Origin: Haloterrigena salina JCM 13891
GTDB lineage: Archaea > Halobacteriota > Halobacteria > Halobacteriales > Natrialbaceae
Assembly (NCBI RefSeq): GCF_000337495.1
Contig: NZ_AOIS01000054.1
Location: 129,532-181,298 of the forward strand
Direction of reading: 5' to 3'
DNA: 51,767 nt
The translations under genes were made by a program, and so were the position numbers. Numbering within the stretch: the stretch's first letter is position 1; every line of letters starts with the position of its first letter. Shown here piece by piece: positions 18,117 to 26,550 of this stretch. Below the pieces are notes generated by a model, which worked only from the letters and a program-made list of their open reading frames with translations, was not told where the DNA came from and made no database searches.

Positions 18117-18485
18117 GATCCGTTGGAACGGACGCCGAGAGGGGTATTCAATCTGAGCCCTTCAAGTGAATATAGACCGGGTCAGCCGCGCTGTGGTGGC
18201 GTCGGGTTGATGTGGCGGCTACGTTCGATGAGGCCGGTGGCGTGACCGTGGTCACGCACCGACCGGGGAGGGATCAGATTGTGCAGTTCCTGGCAGAGGA
18301 GGTGACGCCACCGATCCATGGTTCCGCGTGTACGCGGGCAGGAGTTGCAACTGCCGGTTGCGCTGAATCCTTAAGCGATAACGGGTGCTTGCGAGGACTG
18401 AGTTAGGATAGGGTATTATTTCGAAATAATTTATTAATAAATTCTCCGGGAACGAAGCCCGCGATCCGACGGGCCGGCGGATCGA
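18117..18485. other. Intergenic region with two abutting perfect palindromes
   Basis: This stretch lies between the CBS gene and the AztD-like gene, both on the minus strand. No credible gene is seen. The right part is very A/T-rich and holds two perfect 16-bp palindromes listed separately. The left part should contain the CBS-gene promoter. Confidence 0.5.
18415..18443. promoter_or_regulatory. Pair of overlapping 16-bp palindromes
   Basis: ATTATTTCGAAATAAT (18415-18430) and AATTTATTAATAAATT (18428-18443) are each perfectly self-complementary and overlap by three bases. They sit 43 bp downstream of the AztD-like stop codon. They could be a dimeric-repressor site or a transcription end signal. 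Confidence 0.5.
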
Positions 18486-19859
18486 TCAGTAGTCGTCGTG
18501 TCCGTGGTCGTCGTCTTCCTCGTGATCGTGGTCCTCGTCGTCATGATCGTGATCCTCGTCACCGTGCTCGTCGTCGTCCGAAGACACGCCCTCGACCGGG
18601 CGCCCATCGATCACGACAATCTCGTTGGGGTCGAAGTCGAACTCGCCGGTGGTGATCACATCGCCCTCGTTCAGATCCACCAGGTGGATCTCCTGGCTGT
18701 TCGGGTCAGTGACGTAAAGGAAATCCTCATTGGCGCGGATAGCCGGGCGGGGCTCCTGCCACTCCTCGGGCTCAGTCCACTCATCAATCACATCGATGTG
18801 CTCGAGGTCCTCGCCCGTCTCCTGGTCGATGATGTGGAGCTGACCGTCCTCGGTGAGCACGAGGGCCTCCCCGTCAGGTCCGCGCTGGAGGTTGCGGAAG
18901 TTGTAGGGAGAGCCCACGTCGGTTGTGGTGATCTCGCGGGTCTCAGCGTTGATCAGGGCCACCTCAGTCATCGGCTCCTCGCCCTCCTCGTCCGTGCGGT
19001 AGTCGCCCAGGAAGATGGGAGAGCCCTCGGAGGAGAAGAGGTTGCCGATGCGGGAGAACTCCTCACCGGTATCGTGCTTCTCGAAGCTGTCGCCGTCCCA
19101 AACCAGGACCCCGTCCTCACAGCCGAATGCAATGATGCCGTCCGGCCCTGCAGCTTCGCCGTGGACGCCGGGGCAGTCCTCGTTGCGGTCCACTTCCTCG
19201 CCGTCAGCGTCCAGGAAGCGAGCGCCGGAACGGTCCTCGAGCGTTTCCAATCGCGAACCGTCCTCGAGCACCACAGCGACGCCATGGTGGGCGCCCTCGC
19301 TTTCGAAGCTTTCGGTCTCGATGCTGTCAGCCTCGACGTCGAGGTCGGCAAGATCCAGGGAGTGGTACTCACCCGTACCGTCGAAGAACAGGGTGACAAT
19401 GCCGTCATGAGAGACCACGTGACCCGGAGTGTCCCCGTCAACCGTCACATCTGAGAGGTATGGGTCGGTGGTGTAGTAGTGGTTGTGGTCACCGTGGGGC
19501 TCTCCCCACGTGCCGACGTCCAGGAGGCGGAAGCTGCTGCCCTCCGTGAGGAAGGCGTGCCGGCCATCTCCGGCCTCATTGATGCGGACGAACCCTTTGG
19601 CGTCGAACTTATCGAGCACCTCCAGGCTGACGCCGTCAAGCACGGCGACACCGCCGTCATAGGTGACCGCTACGCGCGGCTCGGCTCCTCCGACTTCCTT
19701 CTGCTCCCGCTCAGAGGGGTCAATGTCGTCCTCACCCTCGTCCTCGGGTTCGTCCTCGTCGGCCTCCCCCTCCTCGTCGCCGTCGGTACAGCCGGCGACC
19801 GCCGCGGCGACCATCACTCCCCCACTCAGCTTCAACAGTTCTCGGCGTGTGCCTGCCAT
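18486..19859 (-). CDS. aztD: AztD-like zinc metallochaperone lipoprotein
   Basis: 457 residues from MAGTRRELLKLSGG. The Tat signal has RRELLKLSGG and ends in the lipobox VAGC, so it is probably a lipid-anchored extracellular protein. The body is a beta-propeller-like repeat protein (VAVTYDGGVAVLDGVSLEVL, GIIAFGCEDGVLVWDGDSFE, ALVLTEDGQLHIIDQETGED), the plan of bacterial AztD, which hands zinc to the AztABC importer. The C-terminal 32 residues are Asp/Glu/His-rich and likely bind metal. AGGAGG stands one base before the ATG, unusually close, so the start could be further upstream (a TTG nine codons earlier). No aztABC genes are adjacent. Similar proteins are mainly actinobacterial, so transfer is suspected. 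Confidence 0.75.
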   Translation of the reverse strand: MAGTRRELLKLSGGVMVAAAVAGCTDGDEEGEADEDEPEDEGEDDIDPSEREQKEVGGAEPRVAVTYDGGVAVLDGVSLEVLDKFDAKGFVRINEAGDGRHAFLTEGSSFRLLDVGTWGEPHGDHNHYYTTDPYLSDVTVDGDTPGHVVSHDGIVTLFFDGTGEYHSLDLADLDVEADSIETESFESEGAHHGVAVVLEDGSRLETLEDRSGARFLDADGEEVDRNEDCPGVHGEAAGPDGIIAFGCEDGVLVWDGDSFEKHDTGEEFSRIGNLFSSEGSPIFLGDYRTDEEGEEPMTEVALINAETREITTTDVGSPYNFRNLQRGPDGEALVLTEDGQLHIIDQETGEDLEHIDVIDEWTEPEEWQEPRPAIRANEDFLYVTDPNSQEIHLVDLNEGDVITTGEFDFDPNEIVVIDGRPVEGVSSDDDEHGDEDHDHDDEDHDHEEDDDHGHDDY

Positions 19860-19955
19860 ACCTCCTGCAAACGAGAACGGGAACAAAAGTGTTGCTATCT
19901 ATGGCACAATAATTAATAAAATGGCTTATCGTACTTGACGATGTTAATAATATTC

Positions 19956-19967
19956 GGGGGGGGGGGG
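19956..19967. repeat. Poly-G tract of 12
   Basis: Twelve consecutive G residues about 100 bp upstream of the AztD-like gene. Homopolymers of this length are rare in haloarchaeal DNA and can vary in length by slippage. Confidence 0.8.
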
Positions 19968-20058
19968 TCGGCGGCGACCGGGTGGTCCTCGGCGGTGACT
20001 CGGATACGAAGATCTCCACTTTCCCGCCAACCTCAACTGTCGGTCCCAGAGTAGCCTC

Positions 20059-20205
20059 GAGGTCGATATCCTTCGTCGCCCCTTTGAGGTCACGCAGTGA
20101 CATTGCGCCGCCACCGATCAGGTGAACCGTGAGCGGGTCAGACAGCCCACCTGAGATTCGCTGAAACTCGTTCTCGATGTATTTGCAGCCGAACGTTGGT
20201 CTCAT
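20059..20205 (-). pseudogene. Truncated DUF6036-type nucleotidyltransferase (toxin-like)
   Basis: The first 49 residues match the start of haloarchaeal DUF6036/nucleotidyltransferase proteins: MRPTFGCKYIENEFQRISGG, then LIGGGAMSLRDLKGATKDID, the glycine-rich nucleotide-binding entry. After DIDL the similarity stops and the frame continues into unrelated sequence, then the poly-G tract and stop. Full members have roughly 180-200 residues. They pair with an upstream helix-turn-helix gene, whose tail is also present here. The identification is by recalled family sequence. Confidence 0.6.
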
Positions 20206-20282
20206 TTGGGTAGTGGCACCTCGTAGTCAGCCGCCAGCCAATCAGCTTCCGTCTGATCCAAGATTGACCATCGGAGCCGAGA
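20202..20282 (-). pseudogene. 3' remnant of the HTH partner gene of the DUF6036 pair
   Basis: A 26-residue tail, including ILDQTEADWLAADYEVPLPK, ends in a TGA that overlaps the next ATG (ATGA). This is the expected C-terminus and coupling of the regulator that precedes DUF6036 genes. Upstream of it the frame is closed by a TAG, so the rest of the gene has been lost. Confidence 0.5.
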
Positions 20283-20664
20283 CTATCTCCCCCGACGAGG
20301 TGCTGAACATGAATTCGGAGAGAACTATCTTGTAAAGTGTCAAGAAAAGGAATGAACGGTAGGTGATTATTATAAAAAAAGTACTATACTAGAAAAACAT
20401 AGTTTAGATGTGATAATAAATGGGGTTCGATATCTTCGGTGGTTGTTTTCCAAATTGGACTCCGGGCGGCTTCTCTCGGGGCGATTCTATCGCAGTTGGC
20501 CTGCCGCGAGAACACAGTCGCTGGTGAGTGTGGGGTGAGTCAGGTTACGGACACGAAATGCGGACACAGCAATTGGCTTCGCAGTTGTCCGGAGAGATGG
20601 TCTTTTCCGACCGTCTAGTCACTTCGCAACTCGAGCACCGAGCGTTGGTTCGGCGTCGCGACTG

Positions 20665-21207
20665 TTACGCCGACGTCGGTTCGCCCTCGACGTTCTCGCC
20701 GAACTTCTCCCGAACTTTCTCGACTTTCGGGGCCGCGTGCATCGAACAGTAGGCGTCGTTGGGGTTCTTCTCGAAGTAGTCCTGATGGTGCTCCTCGGCC
20801 TCGTAGAACGTGTCCAGGGGCTCGATCTCGGTGACGATTCCGTCGTAGAGCCCCTCGTTCTCGAGTTCCTCGGCGAACGCCTCTGCCGTCTCGAGCTGGT
20901 CGTCGTCGTGAGCGTAGATCGCCGATCGGTACTGGCTGCCGACGTCCGGGCCCTCGCGGTCCTTCGTGGTCGGATCGTGGATCGTAAAGAGGACCTCGAG
21001 CAGGTCCGCGTAGGCGATCGCGTCGGGATCGTACTCGATCTGGACCACTTCCGCGTGTCCCGTCTTTCCGGAACAGACCGCCTTATACGTTGGATCCTCG
21101 GTGTGGCCGCCGGCGTAGCCGGAGGTGACCGACTGGACCCCCTCGAGTTCCTTGAACGCCGCTTCGACACACCAGAAACAGCCGCCGCCGAACGTAGCTC
21201 GTTCCAT
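20665..21207 (-). CDS. msrA: Peptide methionine sulfoxide reductase MsrA
   Basis: A 180-residue enzyme reducing methionine-S-sulfoxide in proteins and free methionine. The catalytic motif is MERATFGGGCFWCVEAAF with the nucleophile cysteine in GCFWC. YAGGHTEDPTYKAVCSGKTG and HAEVVQIEYDP are conserved family segments, and QYRSAIYAHDDDQ holds the substrate tyrosine region. The start at 21207 gives the standard N-terminus; the frame remains open upstream but is not MsrA sequence. It is divergent from the enoyl-CoA hydratase gene. Confidence 0.96.
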   Translation of the reverse strand: MERATFGGGCFWCVEAAFKELEGVQSVTSGYAGGHTEDPTYKAVCSGKTGHAEVVQIEYDPDAIAYADLLEVLFTIHDPTTKDREGPDVGSQYRSAIYAHDDDQLETAEAFAEELENEGLYDGIVTEIEPLDTFYEAEEHHQDYFEKNPNDAYCSMHAAPKVEKVREKFGENVEGEPTSA

Positions 21208-21360
21208 GGGCTCGAGTAGGGTCCGCTCGAGGAAAGATGTGACGGGTCCGGACTCGAGGGTCGCGTTCGGTCGTGCTCGCGGACCGGGTTTCGTTCGCGC
21301 CCGCAGACCGAGACTTCCGCGGTGCCAAGGGATTTCACCGGGGCCGATGAACCCCGGCGT

Positions 21361-22134
21361 ATGTCCTGGCAGACCGTCGAACTCGAGTGGGACGGAGACG
21401 TCGCAACGATAACCGTCGACCGGCCTGAGGCGCTCAACGCCCTGAACGTCGAGACCCTCGAGGCGATGGGCGAGGCGATCACCGAGGCCGTGGACGACGA
21501 CGCCCGCGCGCTCGTCCTGACCGGCGCCGGCGACGACGCGTTCATCGCCGGCGCGGACATCGGCTACATGCGGGATCTCTCGACCGCCGAAGCCCAGGAG
21601 TGGGGCGCCCTCGGGCACGACGTCGCCGACGCGCTGGCGGCGTTCCCGGCGCCGACGATCGCCGCGATCAACGGCTACGCGTTCGGCGGCGGCTGCGAGA
21701 TGGCCATCGCCTGCGACCTCCGCGTCGCCGGCGAATCGGCCGTCATCGGCAACACGGAGATCGACCTCGGCATCATCCCGGGCTGGGGTGCGACCCAGCG
21801 ACTGCCGGAACTCGTCGGCGACGAGACCGCCCGCCGCATGATCTTCCTCGGCGAGCGACTGGACGCCGAGTCGGCCGCCGAGGCCGGGCTCTTCGGCGAA
21901 GTGGTGGCCGACGACGCCCTCGAGGAGACCGTCGACGAACTGGCCTCGCGGCTCGCCGCGAAGCCGGCCGTCGCGATGCGCGCCGCGAAAGGGGCGCTCA
22001 ATCAGCGCCACGAAGGGTCGCAGACCAGCGGCCTCGAGTACGAGAAACGGGCCTTCGCCAGCCTGTTCGGGACGCCGGATCAGCGCGAGGGGATGGCGGC
22101 GTTCGTAGAGGATCGCGAACCGGAGTTCGAGTAG
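21361..22134 (+). CDS. Enoyl-CoA hydratase/isomerase family protein
   Basis: 257 residues of the crotonase family, acting on acyl-CoA thioesters. The N-terminus has TITVDRPEALNALNVETLEA. The oxyanion-hole segments are FIAGADIGYMRDL and INGYAFGGGCEMAIACDLRV. The catalytic Glu positions fit ECH: an AFGGGCEMA glutamate and the EIDLGIIPGWGATQRLPELV glutamate. This supports hydration of 2-enoyl-CoA, probably in fatty-acid or 3-hydroxybutyryl-CoA metabolism. The stop is one base from the end of the convergent gamma-glutamyltransferase gene. Confidence 0.93.
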   Translation: MSWQTVELEWDGDVATITVDRPEALNALNVETLEAMGEAITEAVDDDARALVLTGAGDDAFIAGADIGYMRDLSTAEAQEWGALGHDVADALAAFPAPTIAAINGYAFGGGCEMAIACDLRVAGESAVIGNTEIDLGIIPGWGATQRLPELVGDETARRMIFLGERLDAESAAEAGLFGEVVADDALEETVDELASRLAAKPAVAMRAAKGALNQRHEGSQTSGLEYEKRAFASLFGTPDQREGMAAFVEDREPEFE

Positions 22135-22135
22135 T

Positions 22136-24055
22136 TCAGTCAGTTCGGCCGCGCCCGTTCGCCGCTGACCCCCCGTGACCGCGCGTTTCGTTCTCGCCGT
22201 GACTGCGCTCGCAACCCCGGTCGAGGCCGACGGCCAGTCCGTCGCGCGTCGGATCGGCCGCGCCGATCAGCTCGTCCGCGCCGACCTCGATGACCTGTAC
22301 GTTGCCGAAGTCGTCGCTGGGGTCGTCTTCCCAGACCTGGCCGAACCGCTCGGTCGCCTCGCGGGCGCCGGCCGGCACCCCGTCTTCCCACATGATCGGC
22401 GGACAGTCAGTGGTGAAGACGGTCGGTTCGGAAAGCGCTGCGAGCGGCTCGAGGCCGTAGACATAGCGGTGGAGCAGCGTCTGGGCGACCGATGTGATGA
22501 TGGTCCAGCCGCCCGGCGAGCCCACGGTGAACGCGGGGACGCCGTCGTGGAACGCGATGATGGGGCTCATGCTGCTCAGCGGCCGCTTCCACGGCTCGAC
22601 CTGGTTCGGGCCGCCGGGTTCGGCGTCGAAGTCCGTCAACTCGTTGTTGAGCATGAAGCCGCGCCCGGGAACCATCATTCCCGAGCCCATGAGCTGTTCG
22701 ATGGTCGAGGTGTAGGAGACGGTGTTGCCGTCCGCGTCGACGACGGAGAAGTGGGTCGTCGACCCGTACCCTTCCTCGGCGGCCGCGACTCCCCGTGAGG
22801 CGTCGACGCCCGGCGGTACGCCGGGGTCGACGCACTCCTCGGCTCCGTAGTCCGCGAGCGTGTCGTCGACGCGCACCTGCGCGGCGCGCTCGGCGAGGTA
22901 GTCGTCGCTGAGCAGGCCGTCGACCGGCGCGTCGACGAACTCGGGGTCGCCCATGTACTCGTTCCGGTCGGCCCAGGCCAGACTCGTCGCCTCGGCGAAC
23001 AGGTGATACTTCTCCGGCGACCGGAGGTCGTACTGTTCAATCCCGAGTTGCTCGAGGACCCGCAGGATGTACGCGACGGTGGTCGGTCCCGAACTCGGCA
23101 GCGGCTGGCCCACGAGTTCGAGGTCGCGCCACGCCGCCCGGACCGGTTCGTCGAGCGTGACGTCGTAGGCGGCGAGGTCGTCGACGGTCATGCTGCCGCC
23201 GGCCCCCCGTACCGTTTCGGCGAGATCAGCAGCGATGGGACCCTCGTAGAAGGCCGCGGCGCCGCCGCGCTTGATCCGCTCGAGCGTATCCGCCAGATCG
23301 GGATTGACGTGTGTGTCGCCCGCCTCGAGCGGCCTCCCGGACGCATCGGAGTAGGCCTCCCGGGCCGCGTCGTTAAACTTCTCCCAGTTCTCCGCGATCT
23401 GTTCGGCGAAGACCGCGTCGATGGCGAACCCGTTGCGCGCGAGGTCGATCGCGGGACGGATCAGTCGCTGCCGCGGCCGCGAGCCGTGCAAATTCAGCGC
23501 CGTCTCCAGCCCCATCACGGTGCCGGGGACGCCCACGGCCGTCCCCAGTTGGATCCGCTCGTCGAACGGGATCGGCTCGCCGTTTTCGTCGAGGAACATG
23601 TCCGGGGTCGCGCCGCGGGGCGCCCGCTCGCGGCTGTCGACGACGGAGGCCTCGTCCGCGTCGTAGACGACCATGAACCCGCCGCCGCCGATGCCCGATG
23701 CGTGAGGCTGGGTCACGGTCAGCACGTACTGGAGTGCGACGGCGGCGTCGACGGCGTTGCCGCCCTCCCGCAGGACGTTCGCGGCGACGCCGGCGGCGAT
23801 CGGATCCACGCTCGAGACCATCCCGTCGGCCGCGGTCACCTGCCGGCCGCACGCGAACTGGGGCCGGTCGCAGTCGACTCCCGGAACGCCAGCCCCGCTT
23901 CGGTCGTCGCCCGTCGCACCCGCGATAGCGCTCCCGCCGAGGACGCCGGCGGTCGCCCCGAGCGCGCCGAGGAACGCTCGACGGTCGACGCGAGAAGGTT
24001 CGGTTCGCCGCGCTGCTCTCCGTCCGGTCGCGTTCGGATCGGTGTCTCGTGTCAT
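22136..24055 (-). CDS. ggt: Gamma-glutamyltransferase, Tat-exported
   Basis: A 639-residue GGT precursor that cleaves the gamma-glutamyl bond of glutathione-like or gamma-glutamylcysteine compounds. A Tat signal lies near the N-terminus (VDRRAFLGALGATAGVLGGS). The large subunit has NAVDAAVALQYVLTVTQPHASGIGGGGFM. The autoprocessing threonine is in GYGSTTHFSVVDADGNTVS (near residue 434), and the small subunit keeps MVPGRGFMLNNELTDF and SSMSPIIAFHDGVPAFTVGS. The start MTRDTDPN at 24055 gives the normal Tat spacing. Haloarchaea use gamma-glutamylcysteine as a thiol, a plausible substrate. Secretion suggests peptide or thiol scavenging. Confidence 0.93.
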   Translation of the reverse strand: MTRDTDPNATGRRAARRTEPSRVDRRAFLGALGATAGVLGGSAIAGATGDDRSGAGVPGVDCDRPQFACGRQVTAADGMVSSVDPIAAGVAANVLREGGNAVDAAVALQYVLTVTQPHASGIGGGGFMVVYDADEASVVDSRERAPRGATPDMFLDENGEPIPFDERIQLGTAVGVPGTVMGLETALNLHGSRPRQRLIRPAIDLARNGFAIDAVFAEQIAENWEKFNDAAREAYSDASGRPLEAGDTHVNPDLADTLERIKRGGAAAFYEGPIAADLAETVRGAGGSMTVDDLAAYDVTLDEPVRAAWRDLELVGQPLPSSGPTTVAYILRVLEQLGIEQYDLRSPEKYHLFAEATSLAWADRNEYMGDPEFVDAPVDGLLSDDYLAERAAQVRVDDTLADYGAEECVDPGVPPGVDASRGVAAAEEGYGSTTHFSVVDADGNTVSYTSTIEQLMGSGMMVPGRGFMLNNELTDFDAEPGGPNQVEPWKRPLSSMSPIIAFHDGVPAFTVGSPGGWTIITSVAQTLLHRYVYGLEPLAALSEPTVFTTDCPPIMWEDGVPAGAREATERFGQVWEDDPSDDFGNVQVIEVGADELIGAADPTRDGLAVGLDRGCERSHGENETRGHGGSAANGRGRTD

Positions 24056-24206
24056 CTGTCGAATCGTCGTCCGGGTACCCAACGTAGCCGCCGAAAATAT
24101 TTCCGGAAAACGTAATCGGATAATAAAATTGTCCGTATAATTGATCGCTCGATCAGTTCTCAAACGTCATCTAATACGCGAGACCCGACCGGACGAGTCC
24201 GCCGGC

Positions 24207-24872
24207 CTAGCGCCCCTCGACGCGCCAGCTCAGCAAGGCGCCGTCGTCGAGTCGTGCGACCTCTTCGAGACTGAGCGACGGAAACGCCTCGACGAACCCC
24301 TCGCCGTCGGCCAGCGTCGGGGCGTCGCGGCCGCCGATGACTGTCGGGCCGACGAACGTCCGTAACTCGTCGACCAATCCGGCCTCGAACAGCGAGAAGA
24401 TGAGTTCGCCGCCGCCCTCGACCATGATCCGCTCGAGGCCCGCCGACTCGAGCGCCGCGAACGCCCGCAGGAGGTCGACGCGCTCGTCGCCGGCGGTCAC
24501 GAGCTCCGCGCGGTCGGTCAGCTCCAGCCGCGTATCGACTGGGGCGGCCTCGCTGAGACAGACGTAGGTCGTCGCCGCGTCGTCCAGCACCGCGGCGTCG
24601 GTCGGGGTGCGCCCCCGCGAGTCGACGACGACGCGGGCCGGCTGTTTCGGTTCGCCCCGCTCGAGGCGCTCGTTGCACAGCGATTCGTCCTTCACTGTCA
24701 GGTGCGGATCGTCGGCGAGGACGGTGCCGACGCCGACGACGACGGCGTCGCTGTCGGCTCGGAGCCGATCGACGCGCTCGAAGTCCGCTTCGCCACTGAT
24801 CGCAATCTGCTCGCGGCGCCGCGAGGAGAGTTTGCCGTCCGCGCTCGCGGCGGCGTTGACGACGACGTGCAT
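24207..24872 (-). CDS. 2,5-diamino-6-(ribosylamino)pyrimidinone 5'-phosphate reductase (archaeal riboflavin pathway)
   Basis: A 221-residue RibD-reductase-domain protein. In archaea it reduces the ribosyl group to ribityl early in riboflavin and F420-precursor synthesis, using NAD(P)H. Characteristic segments are VVVNAAASADGKLSSRRREQ (N-terminus), DAVVVGVGTVLADDPHL, PARVVVDSRGRTPTDAAVL and IMVEGGGELIFSLFEAGLVD. The deaminase domain of bacterial RibD is absent, as expected. The ATG at 24872 starts MHVVVN. A partial, internally deleted copy of its 5' part lies at 26693-26832. Confidence 0.93.
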   Translation of the reverse strand: MHVVVNAAASADGKLSSRRREQIAISGEADFERVDRLRADSDAVVVGVGTVLADDPHLTVKDESLCNERLERGEPKQPARVVVDSRGRTPTDAAVLDDAATTYVCLSEAAPVDTRLELTDRAELVTAGDERVDLLRAFAALESAGLERIMVEGGGELIFSLFEAGLVDELRTFVGPTVIGGRDAPTLADGEGFVEAFPSLSLEEVARLDDGALLSWRVEGR

Positions 24873-24995
24873 GGGTCTTCTCCGTGGCCGTCCGTAAAGA
24901 AACACCGTGAACTGACCGCCGTAACCGCTCCTCTCGACCGTCGATGCTATCGGTCGCGATTCCCGCTGTCGGTCGCGACCGTCGCCGTCGACCGG

Positions 24996-25616
24996 TTACT
25001 GGACTTCGATGTCGCCGTTCATCGTCGCCTGATGGGGCTCGCAGATGTACTGGGCCATCTCGCTGGTGACCTCGTCGATCGAGAGCGTCTGGGTCTCCCC
25101 TTCCTCCGACATGATCTCGGTCTCGTAGTCGTCGACGACCTCGTCGTTGTCGTCGAGAATCTGGATGTTGTGGCCGGCGCCGTCCAGATTCTCCCACGTG
25201 ATCTCGTAGGCCTCCCCCTCTTGGAGGGTCAGCGTCGGATTCTCCTCACCGGCGATCTGTTCGGGTATGGCGCCCTGCCAGGCCTGCGTCTCGCCGCCGA
25301 GTCCGATCTCGCCGGGCTCCAGCACCCCGCTGCCACCGCCGCCTTCCGACTCGTTCGTTTCGTTACCGCCTTCCGATTCGTTCGTCTCGTTACCGCCTTC
25401 CGATTCGTTCGTCTCGTTACCGCCCTCTGTTTCGTTCGTCTCGTTGCTACCCGCCGACTCGTTCGTCCCCTCTTCGCCGTTACCCGACTGATTTTCCTCG
25501 TCGCCGTTTCCACCGGGACCACCACCGCCGCCACAGCCGGCGAGAAGGGCCGCTACGGCCGTGCTTCCCCCGAGTCGAAGCACCGACCGTCGTGACCACG
25601 GATTGTCTAGAGACAT
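24996..25616 (-). CDS. Blue-copper (halocyanin-like) lipoprotein with ETNESEGGN repeat linker
   Basis: 206 residues. A Tat signal (SRRSVLRLGG) ends in the lipobox LLAGC, predicting a lipid-anchored surface protein. A Gly/Asn/Glu-rich linker follows, with three or more tandem copies of a ten-residue ETNESEGGN-type unit. The C-terminal cupredoxin domain has the first copper ligand His in GAGHNIQIL and the Cys-His-Met cluster in YICEPHQATMNGDIEV. It is likely a type-1 copper electron carrier. The start at 25616 gives normal signal length; the upstream frame to 25640 is also possible. Confidence 0.9.
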   Translation of the reverse strand: MSLDNPWSRRSVLRLGGSTAVAALLAGCGGGGGPGGNGDEENQSGNGEEGTNESAGSNETNETEGGNETNESEGGNETNESEGGNETNESEGGGGSGVLEPGEIGLGGETQAWQGAIPEQIAGEENPTLTLQEGEAYEITWENLDGAGHNIQILDDNDEVVDDYETEIMSEEGETQTLSIDEVTSEMAQYICEPHQATMNGDIEVQ

Positions 25617-25683
25617 GAACTTGTTGGGGTATGTTGACAAGTAACATAATACGATTCCCGGAAGATGCCGGGTTTCGGCCAGT

Positions 25684-26550
25684 TCAGACGGCGAGTCCGA
25701 CGTCGACGACGACCATCACGACGAAGCCGATGACGAACGTCAGCGTGGCCTCGTCGGCGTAGCCGTGGCCGTGGCTCGCGGGGATCATCTCCCGGAAGAT
25801 AACCGCGAGCATCGTTCCGGCGGCGAAGCCGGCCGCCACCGGGAAGAGCCCGGTGACGACCGCGACGAGGGCGAAGCCGATCGCGGCCGCGATCGGTTCG
25901 GGACCCGCGCCGGAGAGCGTCGTGTAGAGGATCGTCTTCGGCTTCGAGAGACCGGTTTGACTCGCCGGGATCGCCATCGCGAAGCCGTCGGGAACGTTCT
26001 GGACGGCGATCGCGACCGCCAGTGCGATCCCGACGCCCTCGAGGCCGCCCGCGAAGGCGATGCCGATCGCCAGCCCCTCCGGGACGTTGTGGATGGTGAT
26101 CGCGCTGCCGACGAGAATCGCCTGTCGGAGGTCGTCGTCCGGCGCGGGGACGGTGTCCTTGTCGTTCGCACCGTCGTCGGACGTTCCTTCTGGGGAGGGC
26201 GACTTCGGCGCGGCCTCGAGTTCCACCTCCGACCCCGAGATCGGCGGATAGGTCCCGTCCGCCTCGCCCGTGATGAGCAGGTGAATGTGTGGGATGAGCC
26301 GGTTCGCGGCCAACAGGAAGACGCTGCCGAGGAGAACGCCGACGACGACCTCCCACAGCGAGCCGAACTCGAGGCCGGGGACGACCAGCGCGAAGACGGC
26401 CGCGCCGAACATGATCCCGGCCGCGAGGCCGAGCGCGGCGTCGTAGAAGCGGTGGCTGATCCGCTCGGTCACGTACACCGGCAGTGCGCCGAGCCCGGTC
26501 GCCGCGCCGGCCAACGCTGCGATCATCACGACCTCCCCGAGTGTGCTCAC
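25684..26550 (-). CDS. ZIP family metal transporter
   Basis: 288 residues with about eight membrane segments. The signature is ITIHNVPEGLAIGIAFAGGL (about residues 153-172), with the second metal-site helix AVQNVPDGFAMAIPA. Between the third and fourth segments is a long acidic loop (EVELEAAPKSPSPEGTSDDG). The C-terminal part has AAGTMLAVIFREMIPASHGH. ZIP proteins import zinc or other divalent ions. The gene is about 5.8 kb from the AztD-like zinc lipoprotein, so a shared zinc role is possible but not shown. ATG at 26550. Confidence 0.92.
   Translation of the reverse strand: MSTLGEVVMIAALAGAATGLGALPVYVTERISHRFYDAALGLAAGIMFGAAVFALVVPGLEFGSLWEVVVGVLLGSVFLLAANRLIPHIHLLITGEADGTYPPISGSEVELEAAPKSPSPEGTSDDGANDKDTVPAPDDDLRQAILVGSAITIHNVPEGLAIGIAFAGGLEGVGIALAVAIAVQNVPDGFAMAIPASQTGLSKPKTILYTTLSGAGPEPIAAAIGFALVAVVTGLFPVAAGFAAGTMLAVIFREMIPASHGHGYADEATLTFVIGFVVMVVVDVGLAV

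Larger units (their letters stand above)
19860..20664. other. A/T-rich region with gene remnants and a poly-G tract
   Basis: About 800 bp. From left to right it holds the AztD-like promoter (TTTTATTAATTATT about 50-60 bp upstream of the ATG), a 12-G homopolymer, the remains of a two-gene DUF6036/HTH operon, and then about 350 bp of A/T-rich DNA in which no gene is seen before msrA. It looks like a zone of insertion and decay. Confidence 0.55.
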
